64,000 bases of DNA from an uncultured Pelagibacteraceae bacterium (GTDB lineage Bacteria; Pseudomonadota; Alphaproteobacteria; Pelagibacterales; Pelagibacteraceae), in assembly GCA_902540235.1 (NCBI GenBank), contig CACBLI010000007.1, positions 1 to 64,000 on the forward strand, in the 5' to 3' direction. The notes beneath the pieces were generated by a model. The model searched no databases and was not told the DNA's origin. It saw only the letters and a program-made list of their open reading frames with translations. Shown piece by piece: positions 38,703-46,026 of the stretch (within the stretch, counting starts at the first letter, position 1; each line of letters starts with the position of its first letter). The position numbers were made by a program, and so were the translations under genes.

Positions 38703-39277
38703 TATGTCCAAACTCCTGATACAGAATTAGTTTGTGCGTTCTTCTGTTTGTTGGTCATTAGACCTGCGTTCTCTTTTTGAAATTCTAAACTGTAATAAGT
38801 ATTTGCAACATTCAATGCAGACGAAGCAAATAACAATGCAGGATTAGGTGGTTGTAAATAAGTTGATTGTGCTTCTTGTCCAAACTGTATCGCTTCTAAG
38901 TTTCTTTCAAATTGAGAAACATTAATTCCTAAGTTTCTTTGTAGTGAAGCATTATAATTACCTTGAACTCTATAATAATCACCCATCAATCTTTCTTGTG
39001 AACCTGATAAAGCTAATCCTTCAGAACCTGCTATGAATTTTGCTCTAGCTACTTTAGAACGAATGTTTGCTTGAAAACCTTTTTCAGAACTTTTTGCAAT
39101 TGTTTGTCTTATCTTTAATTGTTCTGTTGCATATCTTCTAATTGCATTTGCTCTAGCAATTTCATTCTGTCTTTTCTGCGCAACGAATTGAGCTTTTTGA
39201 GCTTCTTTCGCCTGTTGGTATTGTAAGAAAGACGACCCTGCACTAGCAATTAAGAGTGCCGTTGTTGGTTCACACAT
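38702..39277 (-). CDS. Internal virion protein (T7 gp14-like)
   Basis: 191 residues with an Ala/Gln-rich helical N-terminus (SAGSSFLQYQQAKEAQKAQF) and repeated RAN/R segments, the common form of gp14-type proteins in T7-like marine phages. In T7 this protein forms the outer-membrane part of the ejection channel. It overlaps the gp13-like gene by 28 bases and the gp15-like gene by one. Confidence 0.75.
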   Translation of the reverse strand: MCEPTTALLIASAGSSFLQYQQAKEAQKAQFVAQKRQNEIARANAIRRYATEQLKIRQTIAKSSEKGFQANIRSKVARAKFIAGSEGLALSGSQERLMGDYYRVQGNYNASLQRNLGINVSQFERNLEAIQFGQEAQSTYLQPPNPALLFASSALNVANTYYSLEFQKENAGLMTNKQKNAQTNSVSGVWT

Positions 39278-39732
39278 ATTTTAATAAACTCATAAAATGG
39301 TAGTTGTAAAACTCCGTAGTTAATTTTTCGTAAAAATTTAAATCCACACCATTTGAGCCAACGTATATGTAGTTCATTTCTACAATCTACGTAGTTCCAT
39401 AATGTTGGATACTTTTGATTTAAAAAATCTATCACTTTTCTACTTTCTCGTAAGAAACTAAATCTTATGCGATAGATTTCATCTGAAGCTAATAACCAGA
39501 TAGCACCTTCTTTAGATACTCCAAACATACCGACAGGTATATTTTCAGTGTCTACAATTGTGAAACATACTTCAGAAGCAACATACCCTTTTAGTAAAAC
39601 ATTGTATGGTGTCGAACCTGAATTAGCTAATATTTCTTGAATATCTGCATATCGAAGTTTGTCTTTTAAGTAATGACAATCTTCGTGAGTAGATAAACGA
39701 AAACCATTAAATTCTTTGACTTGCAGTGACAT
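39250..39732 (-). CDS. gp13-like virion assembly protein (GNAT-like fold)
   Basis: About 160 residues. It corresponds by position and size to T7 gp13, whose family (DUF2833) has an acetyltransferase-like fold. GMFGVSKEGAIWLLASDEIY, NELHIRWLKWCGFKFLR and the final aromatic strand fit that fold. The ATG at 39732 gives MSLQVKEFNGF and is preferred over the ORF start 21 bases upstream, which reads over the tail-tube gene end. Confidence 0.7.
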   Translation of the reverse strand: MSLQVKEFNGFRLSTHEDCHYLKDKLRYADIQEILANSGSTPYNVLLKGYVASEVCFTIVDTENIPVGMFGVSKEGAIWLLASDEIYRIRFSFLRESRKVIDFLNQKYPTLWNYVDCRNELHIRWLKWCGFKFLRKINYGVLQLPFYEFIKICVNQQRHS

Positions 39733-42064
39733 AAAAACCTTGCCAACTTGCATTAATGAAGTTGCTAGGTAAGTGACTATTATTTTTTAATTTGACTGTT
39801 AATTTGTCATTTTCAGATTGGACTGCAAAAGTAAAATCTCCATCTTCTAGATTTACAGTTCCTGTTAGTCCTGAACCGACTACTGTTCCTGTAAATGTAG
39901 AATTTGAGGTACTACGTCCTACTGGTGTGACTTCTGTTGTAAAAAATCCTGTATCATTAAAACTTACAGACCAATTTCTTATCTGTAATCTTCCTTCTTT
40001 AACTGAAACTCTACTTCCACCACTATCTGCTACCTGTAAGAATTGTTGTGAGAATTGAAATTCAAATTCATATTGCTCACCAATAAAAAAGTTTTGTGCA
40101 GTTATATCTCCACTTACTACAATACTTGTTCCTGATTGTGATACTGTAGCTATTTCTTGACCTGCTTTATTTGTAGAACCAGAACGACCAACTACCTTCA
40201 TTGTATTATTTATTGCATATGGCAACGTGATAGTTGTTTGGTTTGTTCCTGCGTTATAGCTTTCTGTAATCTGAGTGTTGTTAATTTTTCTATCTAAATG
40301 AGTAAGATAACTTTCACCTGTATCTGTAAGTGCAGGAGAAACATCTATAGTTTCTAAATAAACTCCATCACTTCTTTCGTTTACAATAAATAAAGTATTT
40401 TCAATAAAATCAATATTTAAAATTTTATCTGAAGTAGAAGTACCATAAGTCCATTTATGCCACGCAGATTGAAGTCTTTTATTTTGAGCTACGTAATATT
40501 GAAATACATATAAAGCATTATCTTCATCACCTGATAAAGCTATTAAGATATTTTCAGTTGTAGAAGTAGCAAGTTTAAAAACATTAGCAGGAATAAACTT
40601 AGGCACATTAGCCGTAATATCGTCAGCTTTTTTCGTATCTGTATCAGACGCAACGAAAAACTCTCTAACCCCTGTAAAGTTTCCTTTATTAAAAGTGAAG
40701 AAGACATTAGAACCTGAGCCAACTGGTTTAACTTTTCTGTCTGCTTCGAACTCAGTCGTGACATTGATTGATATATTTCCTGCAGTTAATGTTGCACCAC
40801 CAGTCACCATAAATTGAGACTGGTCACTAAATATTAATAATTCTTCATCAAAAGATACTGCGTGTCTTAATATACTTACTTTTGTGTGAGTACTTGCAAC
40901 ATCAATTGGGTCAGTATCCAAAGTAGAAGTCACTGTTTCAGGAAAGAACTCAAAGAACTCTCCACTTCTACTCATAATAACATTTTCATCAGCTAACAAA
41001 CCTAGTCTGTTTCTATGAAAGAAAATGTCATTTAATTTTTTACCTATAAAACTTGGGTCAGGTGCAGAACTTAAATCACCACAAACTCTTGTTCCTAAAG
41101 AAGGAACATCAAACGTACTACTCGATATAGTATATTGAGAGCCGTCTATTTGTGTAAATCTGAAATTACCATCTGCAGTCCTAATTAATAAATGAGGAAA
41201 CTTAGTATTTTTAATTGTTGTAGCAGTTGAAGGTGCAACAGTTTCTTCCCATAAATCTCCGTCATATTTTACATAATAATTATCAAAGTTATTAGAAGCG
41301 TCTCCTGTCACTTCAACAACCATATTGTTGATTGCAGGTTGAGGTAAATCAGAAAAGTTTTGAACTTTATCTTTTACCACTTGTGAAGCGTCATCACCAA
41401 AACCATCAGAAGCTGATATATTTAATGTTCCTGAGGATTTAGTTATTGAAAAACTACTGTCTCCAATGTTTGCTAAAGTAATTCCTGAAGGACTTCCGAT
41501 TGCACTCTTTAATCCGTCTCGAATTGCTTTGGTATCTGTATTTGATGAAGTAAACGTAGTCGTAGTTCCATCAATTGTAATTGAGTATGGTGTGCTATCT
41601 ACACCTTGTAATACTGAATAAACTGCTTGTTCTATTTTTGCAGGACTTGTTGTTGTGTCCATTTCGCATTGAATATTTTTATTTAATACAAAAGTAAAAT
41701 CTGCAACAGTCACACAAACGAAATCATTCTTTGGGTCTGAAGAAGTTAGATATGCAGTTGCGCCTGTTTGATTTACTACAGTCTTTTGAGTTCCATCTGT
41801 TTCGTATGCTTCTATAGAACCATTTTTTATTACAACAATATATCTTTCAGCTACGTCTCTATTGATGGTATGCAAGAAAGCATTACCAAAAGTTGATGAT
41901 GATAGTTTTGCGATATAATTAGTTGGTGGTCTTTTTTTGAGACCTTCAACAACACTAGAAAAACCATTAAGTTGAGTTGTAGCTTGTGAACTTAGTCTTA
42001 ATACTTCTGGTTGTTGACTTACTCCTTGAACCAAGTTTGGTATGGTTCTAGAAACTAAAGGCAT
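39707..42064 (-). CDS. Tail tubular protein B (T7 gp12-like nozzle)
   Basis: 785 residues. The start MPLVSRTIPNLVQGVSQQPE is the family signature of podoviral tail nozzle proteins. The rest is beta-rich, with FIGKKLNDIFFHRNRLGLLA and SLDEELLIFSDQSQFMVTGG-type segments characteristic of gp12. It forms the end of the short tail. It shares one base with the gp11-like gene. Confidence 0.92.
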   Translation of the reverse strand: MPLVSRTIPNLVQGVSQQPEVLRLSSQATTQLNGFSSVVEGLKKRPPTNYIAKLSSSTFGNAFLHTINRDVAERYIVVIKNGSIEAYETDGTQKTVVNQTGATAYLTSSDPKNDFVCVTVADFTFVLNKNIQCEMDTTTSPAKIEQAVYSVLQGVDSTPYSITIDGTTTTFTSSNTDTKAIRDGLKSAIGSPSGITLANIGDSSFSITKSSGTLNISASDGFGDDASQVVKDKVQNFSDLPQPAINNMVVEVTGDASNNFDNYYVKYDGDLWEETVAPSTATTIKNTKFPHLLIRTADGNFRFTQIDGSQYTISSSTFDVPSLGTRVCGDLSSAPDPSFIGKKLNDIFFHRNRLGLLADENVIMSRSGEFFEFFPETVTSTLDTDPIDVASTHTKVSILRHAVSFDEELLIFSDQSQFMVTGGATLTAGNISINVTTEFEADRKVKPVGSGSNVFFTFNKGNFTGVREFFVASDTDTKKADDITANVPKFIPANVFKLATSTTENILIALSGDEDNALYVFQYYVAQNKRLQSAWHKWTYGTSTSDKILNIDFIENTLFIVNERSDGVYLETIDVSPALTDTGESYLTHLDRKINNTQITESYNAGTNQTTITLPYAINNTMKVVGRSGSTNKAGQEIATVSQSGTSIVVSGDITAQNFFIGEQYEFEFQFSQQFLQVADSGGSRVSVKEGRLQIRNWSVSFNDTGFFTTEVTPVGRSTSNSTFTGTVVGSGLTGTVNLEDGDFTFAVQSENDKLTVKLKNNSHLPSNFINASWQGFYVTASQRI

Positions 42065-42669
42065 TAGTAAATCCTATTACTTCTTGAAATTGTGTAAGTT
42101 TGTTCTGGTGTATCAAATATTGAATAGTCACCAGTATTTGCTTCTGCGCTTCTCAAAATAGATAACGCTTGTCTTTCATCTTCTTGTGAAAATTTGTGTA
42201 AAGTATTTGCGCCTAAAGTTCTGTCGTGAAAAACTCTAGCACTTCTTATTGTAATATATCTTTTAGCTTGTTCAGGTATTTCATTAAAAGGTAATAAATA
42301 AACTTGAACTACATCTTCAAAATCTCTATCGAATATATCTGTATTCTTTGCAAGATTATAAAGAAAGCCATCACGTTGAACTAAATCATAGTCACTTCTA
42401 GAAATTAGATTTGGGTCTAAGTCTACTCTAACTACATTAGTTGCTACTGGAATTTTGTTATTAGTATCTCTTGTTAGAGTACTTTTATAATGAGTATTGA
42501 AGTGCCAACCTGCAGATTGAACTTCTCTTGAAATTTCTGATAAAACATTTTTAGCGACTGTTCCGTCTACTGGTAAAGACCCACTTAAACTGTTTAATGG
42601 ACTTTCCCCAATTGTCGAAAGGATAACATTTACACTTTCTAACTCAGTGCTTCTTGTTGTTGTTGTCAT
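42064..42669 (-). CDS. Tail tubular protein A (T7 gp11-like adaptor)
   Basis: 201 residues. The N-terminus RSTELESVNVILSTIGESPL is the signature of the gp11 tail-adaptor family, and FNEIPEQAKRYITIRSARVF is a second family motif. It forms the dodecameric ring between portal and nozzle. Its ATG overlaps the stop of the 25-residue mini-ORF (TAATG). Confidence 0.93.
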   Translation of the reverse strand: MTTTTRSTELESVNVILSTIGESPLNSLSGSLPVDGTVAKNVLSEISREVQSAGWHFNTHYKSTLTRDTNNKIPVATNVVRVDLDPNLISRSDYDLVQRDGFLYNLAKNTDIFDRDFEDVVQVYLLPFNEIPEQAKRYITIRSARVFHDRTLGANTLHKFSQEDERQALSILRSAEANTGDYSIFDTPEQTYTISRSNRIY

Positions 42670-42746
42670 TATGGTAAAAAACTATCAAACCACTGGTCAA
42701 TCTTTTTACCTATCCATCTTCTAAATTTACAAAACCAACACGGCAT
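42669..42746 (-). CDS. Possible mini-protein between capsid and tail genes (25 aa)
   Basis: ATG at 42746 preceded by a good Shine-Dalgarno (TAGGAG, 6 nt spacing), 25 codons, with its stop overlapping the gp11-like start as TAATG. The peptide MPCWFCKFRRWIGKKIDQWF, then DSFLP, is rich in Trp, Cys and basic residues and could be amphipathic. It could be a real mini-protein or only a leader that couples translation to gp11. Confidence 0.4.
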   Translation of the reverse strand: MPCWFCKFRRWIGKKIDQWFDSFLP

Positions 42747-42762
42747 AATTATCTCCTATAAG

Positions 42763-42792
42763 ACCACTGGCGTAGTCTCCCACGCCAGTAGT
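42763..42792 (-). terminator. Strong hairpin just after the capsid gene
   Basis: ACTACTGGCGT and ACGCCAGTGGT form an 11-bp stem (one G-T pair) with an 8-nt loop, ten bases past the capsid stop. No T run follows on the minus strand. The position equals that of the T7 terminator located after capsid gene 10, which reduces transcription of downstream genes. It may alternatively act as an RNA-processing or stability element. Confidence 0.7.
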
Positions 42793-42802
42793 TATTTATT
42801 TA

Positions 42803-43756
42803 TTATGATTTGTTAATTGAAACTGCACATTCTGGTCTTAGAATGTTATGTCCAACCATCATTCTTGCTGTCATAAGCGTTCCCATTCTTCTTGGGTCAT
42901 AAGTACTTTCAAGAGTTAAATCTTTTCTCTTGATTGTTCCTATTGCACCTCTTTGAAATAGAACTGCTTGAACATCACTAGCGTTCACATTGTAGCTATT
43001 ATTAGTACCAGTAGTAGAAGCAGACGAAGTGTCTGTAAATGCGTCTACTGCAGTATTTGATTTAATAACTGGAACACCACCGATTGCAACGACAGTACCT
43101 TTGCCGAAATCACCGTTGTTCGCTGAGAAATCTCTTGAAACAAGTTTATCAACATTTGCTAATTTGTAGTAAATGTCTGGTGATACAACAATGTATCTTT
43201 CAGTTGATGGCACGTCTTTTTCATCTAGAGACTGAATACCTTCAAATAAAGAAGCGATTAAGCTATCCATATTTGTATCAGCGTCAGCGTCTACAATTTC
43301 AAGACCTGCACCAGTATCACCTGCGATATTCGCAGAAGTTCTACTAGCTTTTACAACTAATTGTAATAAGTTCGAGTCAACTCTTTTTGCGAGTGCCGAA
43401 CCCATTTCATTTGAAAAAATACTTCTAACGTCAAAATGATTTTTTAACTCATCTACTTCTGCAACGAAAGCTGAAGATATAAGCATATCATCTATGTTGA
43501 TTATTTTTTCTGTTTGTTTAACAGTTGACCCTGTTATCTCGTTTCCTGCAGTATGGTAATCAGCACTGATTTTTCCTGTGACTGGAAAACTTGCGCTTTT
43601 TCCTGACTGTATGTTTCTTACAGTAGTCATATTCATCATTTGGTTTTCTCTACCAAAAGCAGATAATACTTCACCACTGAAGATTTTTAGGAAAAGAGCA
43701 TTAGCGTCACCTGTTGCTAGGTTTTGACCTAGTCTTGTTGGTGTAGCGTTTGCCAT
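42803..43756 (-). CDS. Major capsid protein
   Basis: 317 residues of T7 gp10 type (HK97 fold). The N-terminus RLGQNLATGDANALFLKIFS and the segments GEVLSAFGRENQMM, GKSASFPVTGKISADYHTAG and AVLFQRGAIGTIKRKDLTLE are family hallmarks. It is preceded by AAGGAGAAAA at an ideal distance. A hairpin with terminator character follows, and another hairpin plus a candidate promoter precede it. No frameshift product comparable to T7 10B is evident. Confidence 0.94.
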   Translation of the reverse strand: MANATPTRLGQNLATGDANALFLKIFSGEVLSAFGRENQMMNMTTVRNIQSGKSASFPVTGKISADYHTAGNEITGSTVKQTEKIINIDDMLISSAFVAEVDELKNHFDVRSIFSNEMGSALAKRVDSNLLQLVVKASRTSANIAGDTGAGLEIVDADADTNMDSLIASLFEGIQSLDEKDVPSTERYIVVSPDIYYKLANVDKLVSRDFSANNGDFGKGTVVAIGGVPVIKSNTAVDAFTDTSSASTTGTNNSYNVNASDVQAVLFQRGAIGTIKRKDLTLESTYDPRRMGTLMTARMMVGHNILRPECAVSINKS

Positions 43757-43808
43757 AGTTTATTTTCTCCTTTTTAACTATTTATTATCTACTCATTTAC
43801 TTTCATTG

Positions 43809-43837
43809 CTAAGTTGTCACTCGTAAGTGGCTAAGTT
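43809..43837 (-). promoter_or_regulatory. Candidate phage promoter/structured leader of the capsid gene
   Basis: CTAAGTT occurs twice (43809-43815 and 43831-43837) around CACT-CGTA-AGTG. On the minus strand this gives TTAGCCACTTACGAG, with the CCACT-TA core of the other candidate phage promoters, about 70 bp upstream of the capsid start. A strong promoter is expected here by analogy with T7 phi10. The match is weaker than at the other sites. Confidence 0.35.
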
Positions 43838-43851
43838 AGATTTTAATAAGT

Positions 43852-43876
43852 ACACCCCTCTTATGAGAAGTGGTGT
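43852..43876 (-). terminator. Hairpin upstream of the capsid transcription unit
   Basis: On the minus strand ACACC/GGTGT extended by CTTCT/AGAGG around loop CATA, with one unpaired A, directly followed by ACTTATTAAAA. It overlaps the last codons of the 40-residue Cys-rich ORF. It may end transcripts from the small-protein cluster or mark an RNase-processing point before the capsid mRNA. Confidence 0.5.
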
Positions 43877-43999
43877 TCACTTGTTAAATCTTTTGGACAT
43901 TACTTTCCAAAATTCTTCTTCAGTTAATCTTTTCTTTCTTTTCTTTGTTTTGCATTTACACTCTTTGCATTTACATTTCTTTTTATATTTTTGTTCCAA
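43877..43999 (-). CDS. Possible Cys-rich mini-protein (40 aa, TTG start)
   Basis: TTG start at 43999 inside the end of the 88-residue gene, GAGG about 11 nt upstream, and 40 codons. The peptide has a tight CKCKECKC cluster in a Lys/Arg-rich context and ends in LTEEEFWKVMSKRFNK. Four closely spaced cysteines suggest metal binding. The unusual start codon lowers confidence. Confidence 0.4.
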   Translation of the reverse strand: MEQKYKKKCKCKECKCKTKKRKKRLTEEEFWKVMSKRFNK

Positions 44000-44249
44000 G
44001 TTTCCAAGACCTCAAAGCCCAATATACTGGTGATAGATTTTTTTGACCTTTTACTTTATCTAACAATGCACCGTGTCGTGCCATAAAAGATTTTCTATTA
44101 CTGTCTGAACTTCGTTTTATTTTCATATTTGGGTCACCAAATCTGACTGTCTTGATATTACCTGTTGATTTATCTTTGACGTAAACTTTAAACTTTTTAC
44201 TTCCTGTATTATCTCTAATAATTTTATTTAAAGGTTTTTTATCTTCCAC
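43983..44249 (-). CDS. Small phage protein, DUF6321-like (88 aa)
   Basis: 88 residues from a GTG start. The segment FKVYVKDKSTGNIKTVRFGD then MARHGALLDKVKGQK and WALRSWKLG resembles a widespread phage-encoded family of unknown function (DUF6321 by memory). Compact beta-plus-helix, basic, lying just before the capsid transcription unit. Confidence 0.7.
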   Translation of the reverse strand: MEDKKPLNKIIRDNTGSKKFKVYVKDKSTGNIKTVRFGDPNMKIKRSSDSNRKSFMARHGALLDKVKGQKNLSPVYWALRSWKLGTKI

Positions 44250-44394
44250 CTCTATTTGCCTTTTTAAAAGTTCTCTTTTTACTTTTATTCATAGAAGAAA
44301 ATTTAGGTCTCTTTTTTGAGATACTTGTTTTTTTAAATCTACTTCTAGTTTCGTGTTCTATCTTATTAAGAAGACTATTCTTCTTTTTTGCCAC
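44239..44394 (-). CDS. Small, very basic phage protein (51 aa, GTG start)
   Basis: GTG at 44394 with AGGA 8-9 bases upstream. The 51 residues include NSLLNKIEHETRSRFKKTS and SKKRPKFSSMNKSKKRTFKK. It overlaps the 88-residue gene by 11 bases and follows the 49-residue gene directly. It is one of four consecutive tiny Lys/Arg-rich products in the head-gene region. Likely nucleic-acid contact, function unknown. Confidence 0.55.
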   Translation of the reverse strand: MAKKKNSLLNKIEHETRSRFKKTSISKKRPKFSSMNKSKKRTFKKANRGGR

Positions 44395-44544
44395 CTACTT
44401 TCCTGCAATTTTAAGTGCCTGTCGGTGTGCAAATTTAAAAGACTTACCTTTATTCATTAATGAGTTCATCAAAGCCATATGCTTTTTTGAGTGATGAACA
44501 CTATGTTTTTTCAAGGTAGCTTTTTGTTTATCTGTAAGTGCCAT
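44395..44544 (-). CDS. Small basic phage protein (49 aa)
   Basis: ATG at 44544, 49 residues: MALTDKQKATLKKHSVHHSK, then KHMALMNSLMNKGKSFKFAH and a basic end. A His/Lys/Met-rich helical peptide whose pattern recurs in marine T7-like phages near the head genes. The stop is directly before the GTG of the next small gene. Confidence 0.65.
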   Translation of the reverse strand: MALTDKQKATLKKHSVHHSKKHMALMNSLMNKGKSFKFAHRQALKIAGK

Positions 44545-44545
44545 A

Positions 44546-44644
44546 TTAGTACATCTTTAGCTTTTTCTTTTTAGCCATAGCAATTGCAGATTGTTGTTTT
44601 TTGCTTTTGCTTTTACCTTTTTTGTTTTTCTTTTTTCCGTACAT
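44546..44644 (-). CDS. Very small Lys-rich phage protein (32 aa)
   Basis: ATG at 44644, overlapping the holin-like gene stop by one base (TAATG), with 32 residues of which about half are lysine (KKKNKKGKSKSKKQQSAIA, then MAKKKKLKMY). It ends 1 base before the next small gene. The composition is unusual even for this AT-rich phage. Confidence 0.5.
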   Translation of the reverse strand: MYGKKKNKKGKSKSKKQQSAIAMAKKKKLKMY

Positions 44645-45009
44645 TATTTTTTCCCCTTTATGTTTTTAAGAGTAGACATTCCAAAACTTCCTGAAAATAC
44701 AATAAGGACTGCCCACCAAAATTCAGTTGGTGCTGATTTAAGTATTTCAAAACCTTTCATCATATAAGGTTGAGAAAATGGTAGAAAAGTAAAAATAAAA
44801 ATAGCACTAATTAAAAGAGTTAATATTTCATCTTTAATTGAGTGTTCTTGTTGTCTTACTTGTTCAACAGAAACAGTTTTTACTGCTTCAATTTCTTTTG
44901 CTCTAATTATTTTATCTTTCTCCATTTTATGATTTATTCCATCTATGACTTTAGAACCAATCATTCTAGTCAATGGATTTTTCAAAACTGGTAAAATAAA
45001 ATTAAGCAT
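44644..45009 (-). CDS. Holin-like membrane protein
   Basis: 121 residues with a charged N-terminal half containing a coiled-coil stretch (residues 25-60) and two C-terminal membrane helices (ILTLLISAIFIFTFLPF and FWWAVLIVFSGSFG). The arrangement matches the pseudomonad/cyanophage 3TM-type holins located among head genes of marine podophages. It would time release of the amidase encoded at 53318. Confidence 0.65.
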   Translation of the reverse strand: MLNFILPVLKNPLTRMIGSKVIDGINHKMEKDKIIRAKEIEAVKTVSVEQVRQQEHSIKDEILTLLISAIFIFTFLPFSQPYMMKGFEILKSAPTEFWWAVLIVFSGSFGMSTLKNIKGKK

Positions 45010-45226
45010 TTCTTGCTCTATTCCTTTTTATTGATGATACTCTTAAATTAGAAGGTGAGTTATTTCTTGGGTTGCTATCTTTGTGGTCTACATCTTTACC
45101 TGCAAGTTTAGCTTTACCAAGTCTCTTAGCCATTAAACGTCTAGCTATATTTCTGCTAGACCTATTCTTACGTTGTTCTGGTTTTGAGTGATAGTTTTTG
45201 TACTCACGTTTATAATTTCTTTCCAT
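45002..45226 (-). CDS. HNH-type small protein
   Basis: 74 residues, basic, with the HNH core VDHKDSNPRNNSPSNLRV: His followed by N and N at the expected spacing of HNH nucleases. No first Cys pair is present. Small HNH proteins beside portal and scaffold genes recur in T7-like marine phages and may assist packaging or attack foreign DNA. It overlaps both neighbours (8 bases with the holin-like gene, 1 base with the scaffold). Confidence 0.7.
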   Translation of the reverse strand: MERNYKREYKNYHSKPEQRKNRSSRNIARRLMAKRLGKAKLAGKDVDHKDSNPRNNSPSNLRVSSIKRNRARNA

Positions 45227-46023
45227 TAGATTACAGAACTTCTCGCTAGTTTATCTTCTACTTCTTTTCTAAACGCAGGGTCTTTACTGTATCTTGGGTC
45301 ATTCATTGCTTCAGTGACTTGTGCTACTGATTGAAAAGTATCTGTTGCAACATTTTCTGTATCACCTTCAAACAAAGATTGTTGTGGATTATCTGCAGTC
45401 ATACCTGCACGTGCCATTAGTCCAGTCACGGCTTGTTTAACTTGTTCAGTACTTCCATTATCTATTGTGTCATTGAAAGCGTCTTTTTCAGATTGTGATA
45501 AATTCTTTGCAGACCAATCTAAAAGGTTTGCATAGTTATCTTGTCCACCGACAACATTATGAATAGTTGCAACATCATTATCTGCTAGTGCTTTTTGACC
45601 TGCAATATATCCATCAACTAAATCTCTAGATAAACCCATACCTTCTAATTCAGTATAACTTTTATCTGAGAGTTCGTTGTTTTCAGTGTACTCCTCATAA
45701 TACTTATCAAGTTGTTGTACTTCCTGAGGAACTTCTTCAGTACTTTCTGCAACTTCTTCTTTCGGTGCAGACATTTTCTTTTCAAGTTCACCATATGCTT
45801 TTGCTAAATCTTCTGCAGAAGCAAATTTCTCAGGCAACCAATTAGGTCTAACTTCTTGGTCTGAGGTTTGTTTTTCTGTTTCTGGTTGAGATATATTTAC
45901 ACTCTCACCATTATTATTAACAACACCTTCATTAACATTAACACCTTGTTTGGCTAAATCTTCCTGAGATTGTTCTAATGTTTTTTCAGTATTGTCTGGA
46001 TTTATTTCAACTCTATCAGTCAT
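45226..46023 (-). CDS. Capsid scaffolding protein
   Basis: 265 residues, acidic (many Glu/Gln/Asp), helical and probably disordered at the start, located between portal and capsid genes exactly as T7 gp9. The segment NWLPEKFASAEDLAKAYGEL followed by EKKMSAPKEEV is the common signature of this family in marine podophages. It guides procapsid assembly and is absent from mature virions. Confidence 0.88.
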   Translation of the reverse strand: MTDRVEINPDNTEKTLEQSQEDLAKQGVNVNEGVVNNNGESVNISQPETEKQTSDQEVRPNWLPEKFASAEDLAKAYGELEKKMSAPKEEVAESTEEVPQEVQQLDKYYEEYTENNELSDKSYTELEGMGLSRDLVDGYIAGQKALADNDVATIHNVVGGQDNYANLLDWSAKNLSQSEKDAFNDTIDNGSTEQVKQAVTGLMARAGMTADNPQQSLFEGDTENVATDTFQSVAQVTEAMNDPRYSKDPAFRKEVEDKLARSSVI

Positions 46024-46026
46024 TTA

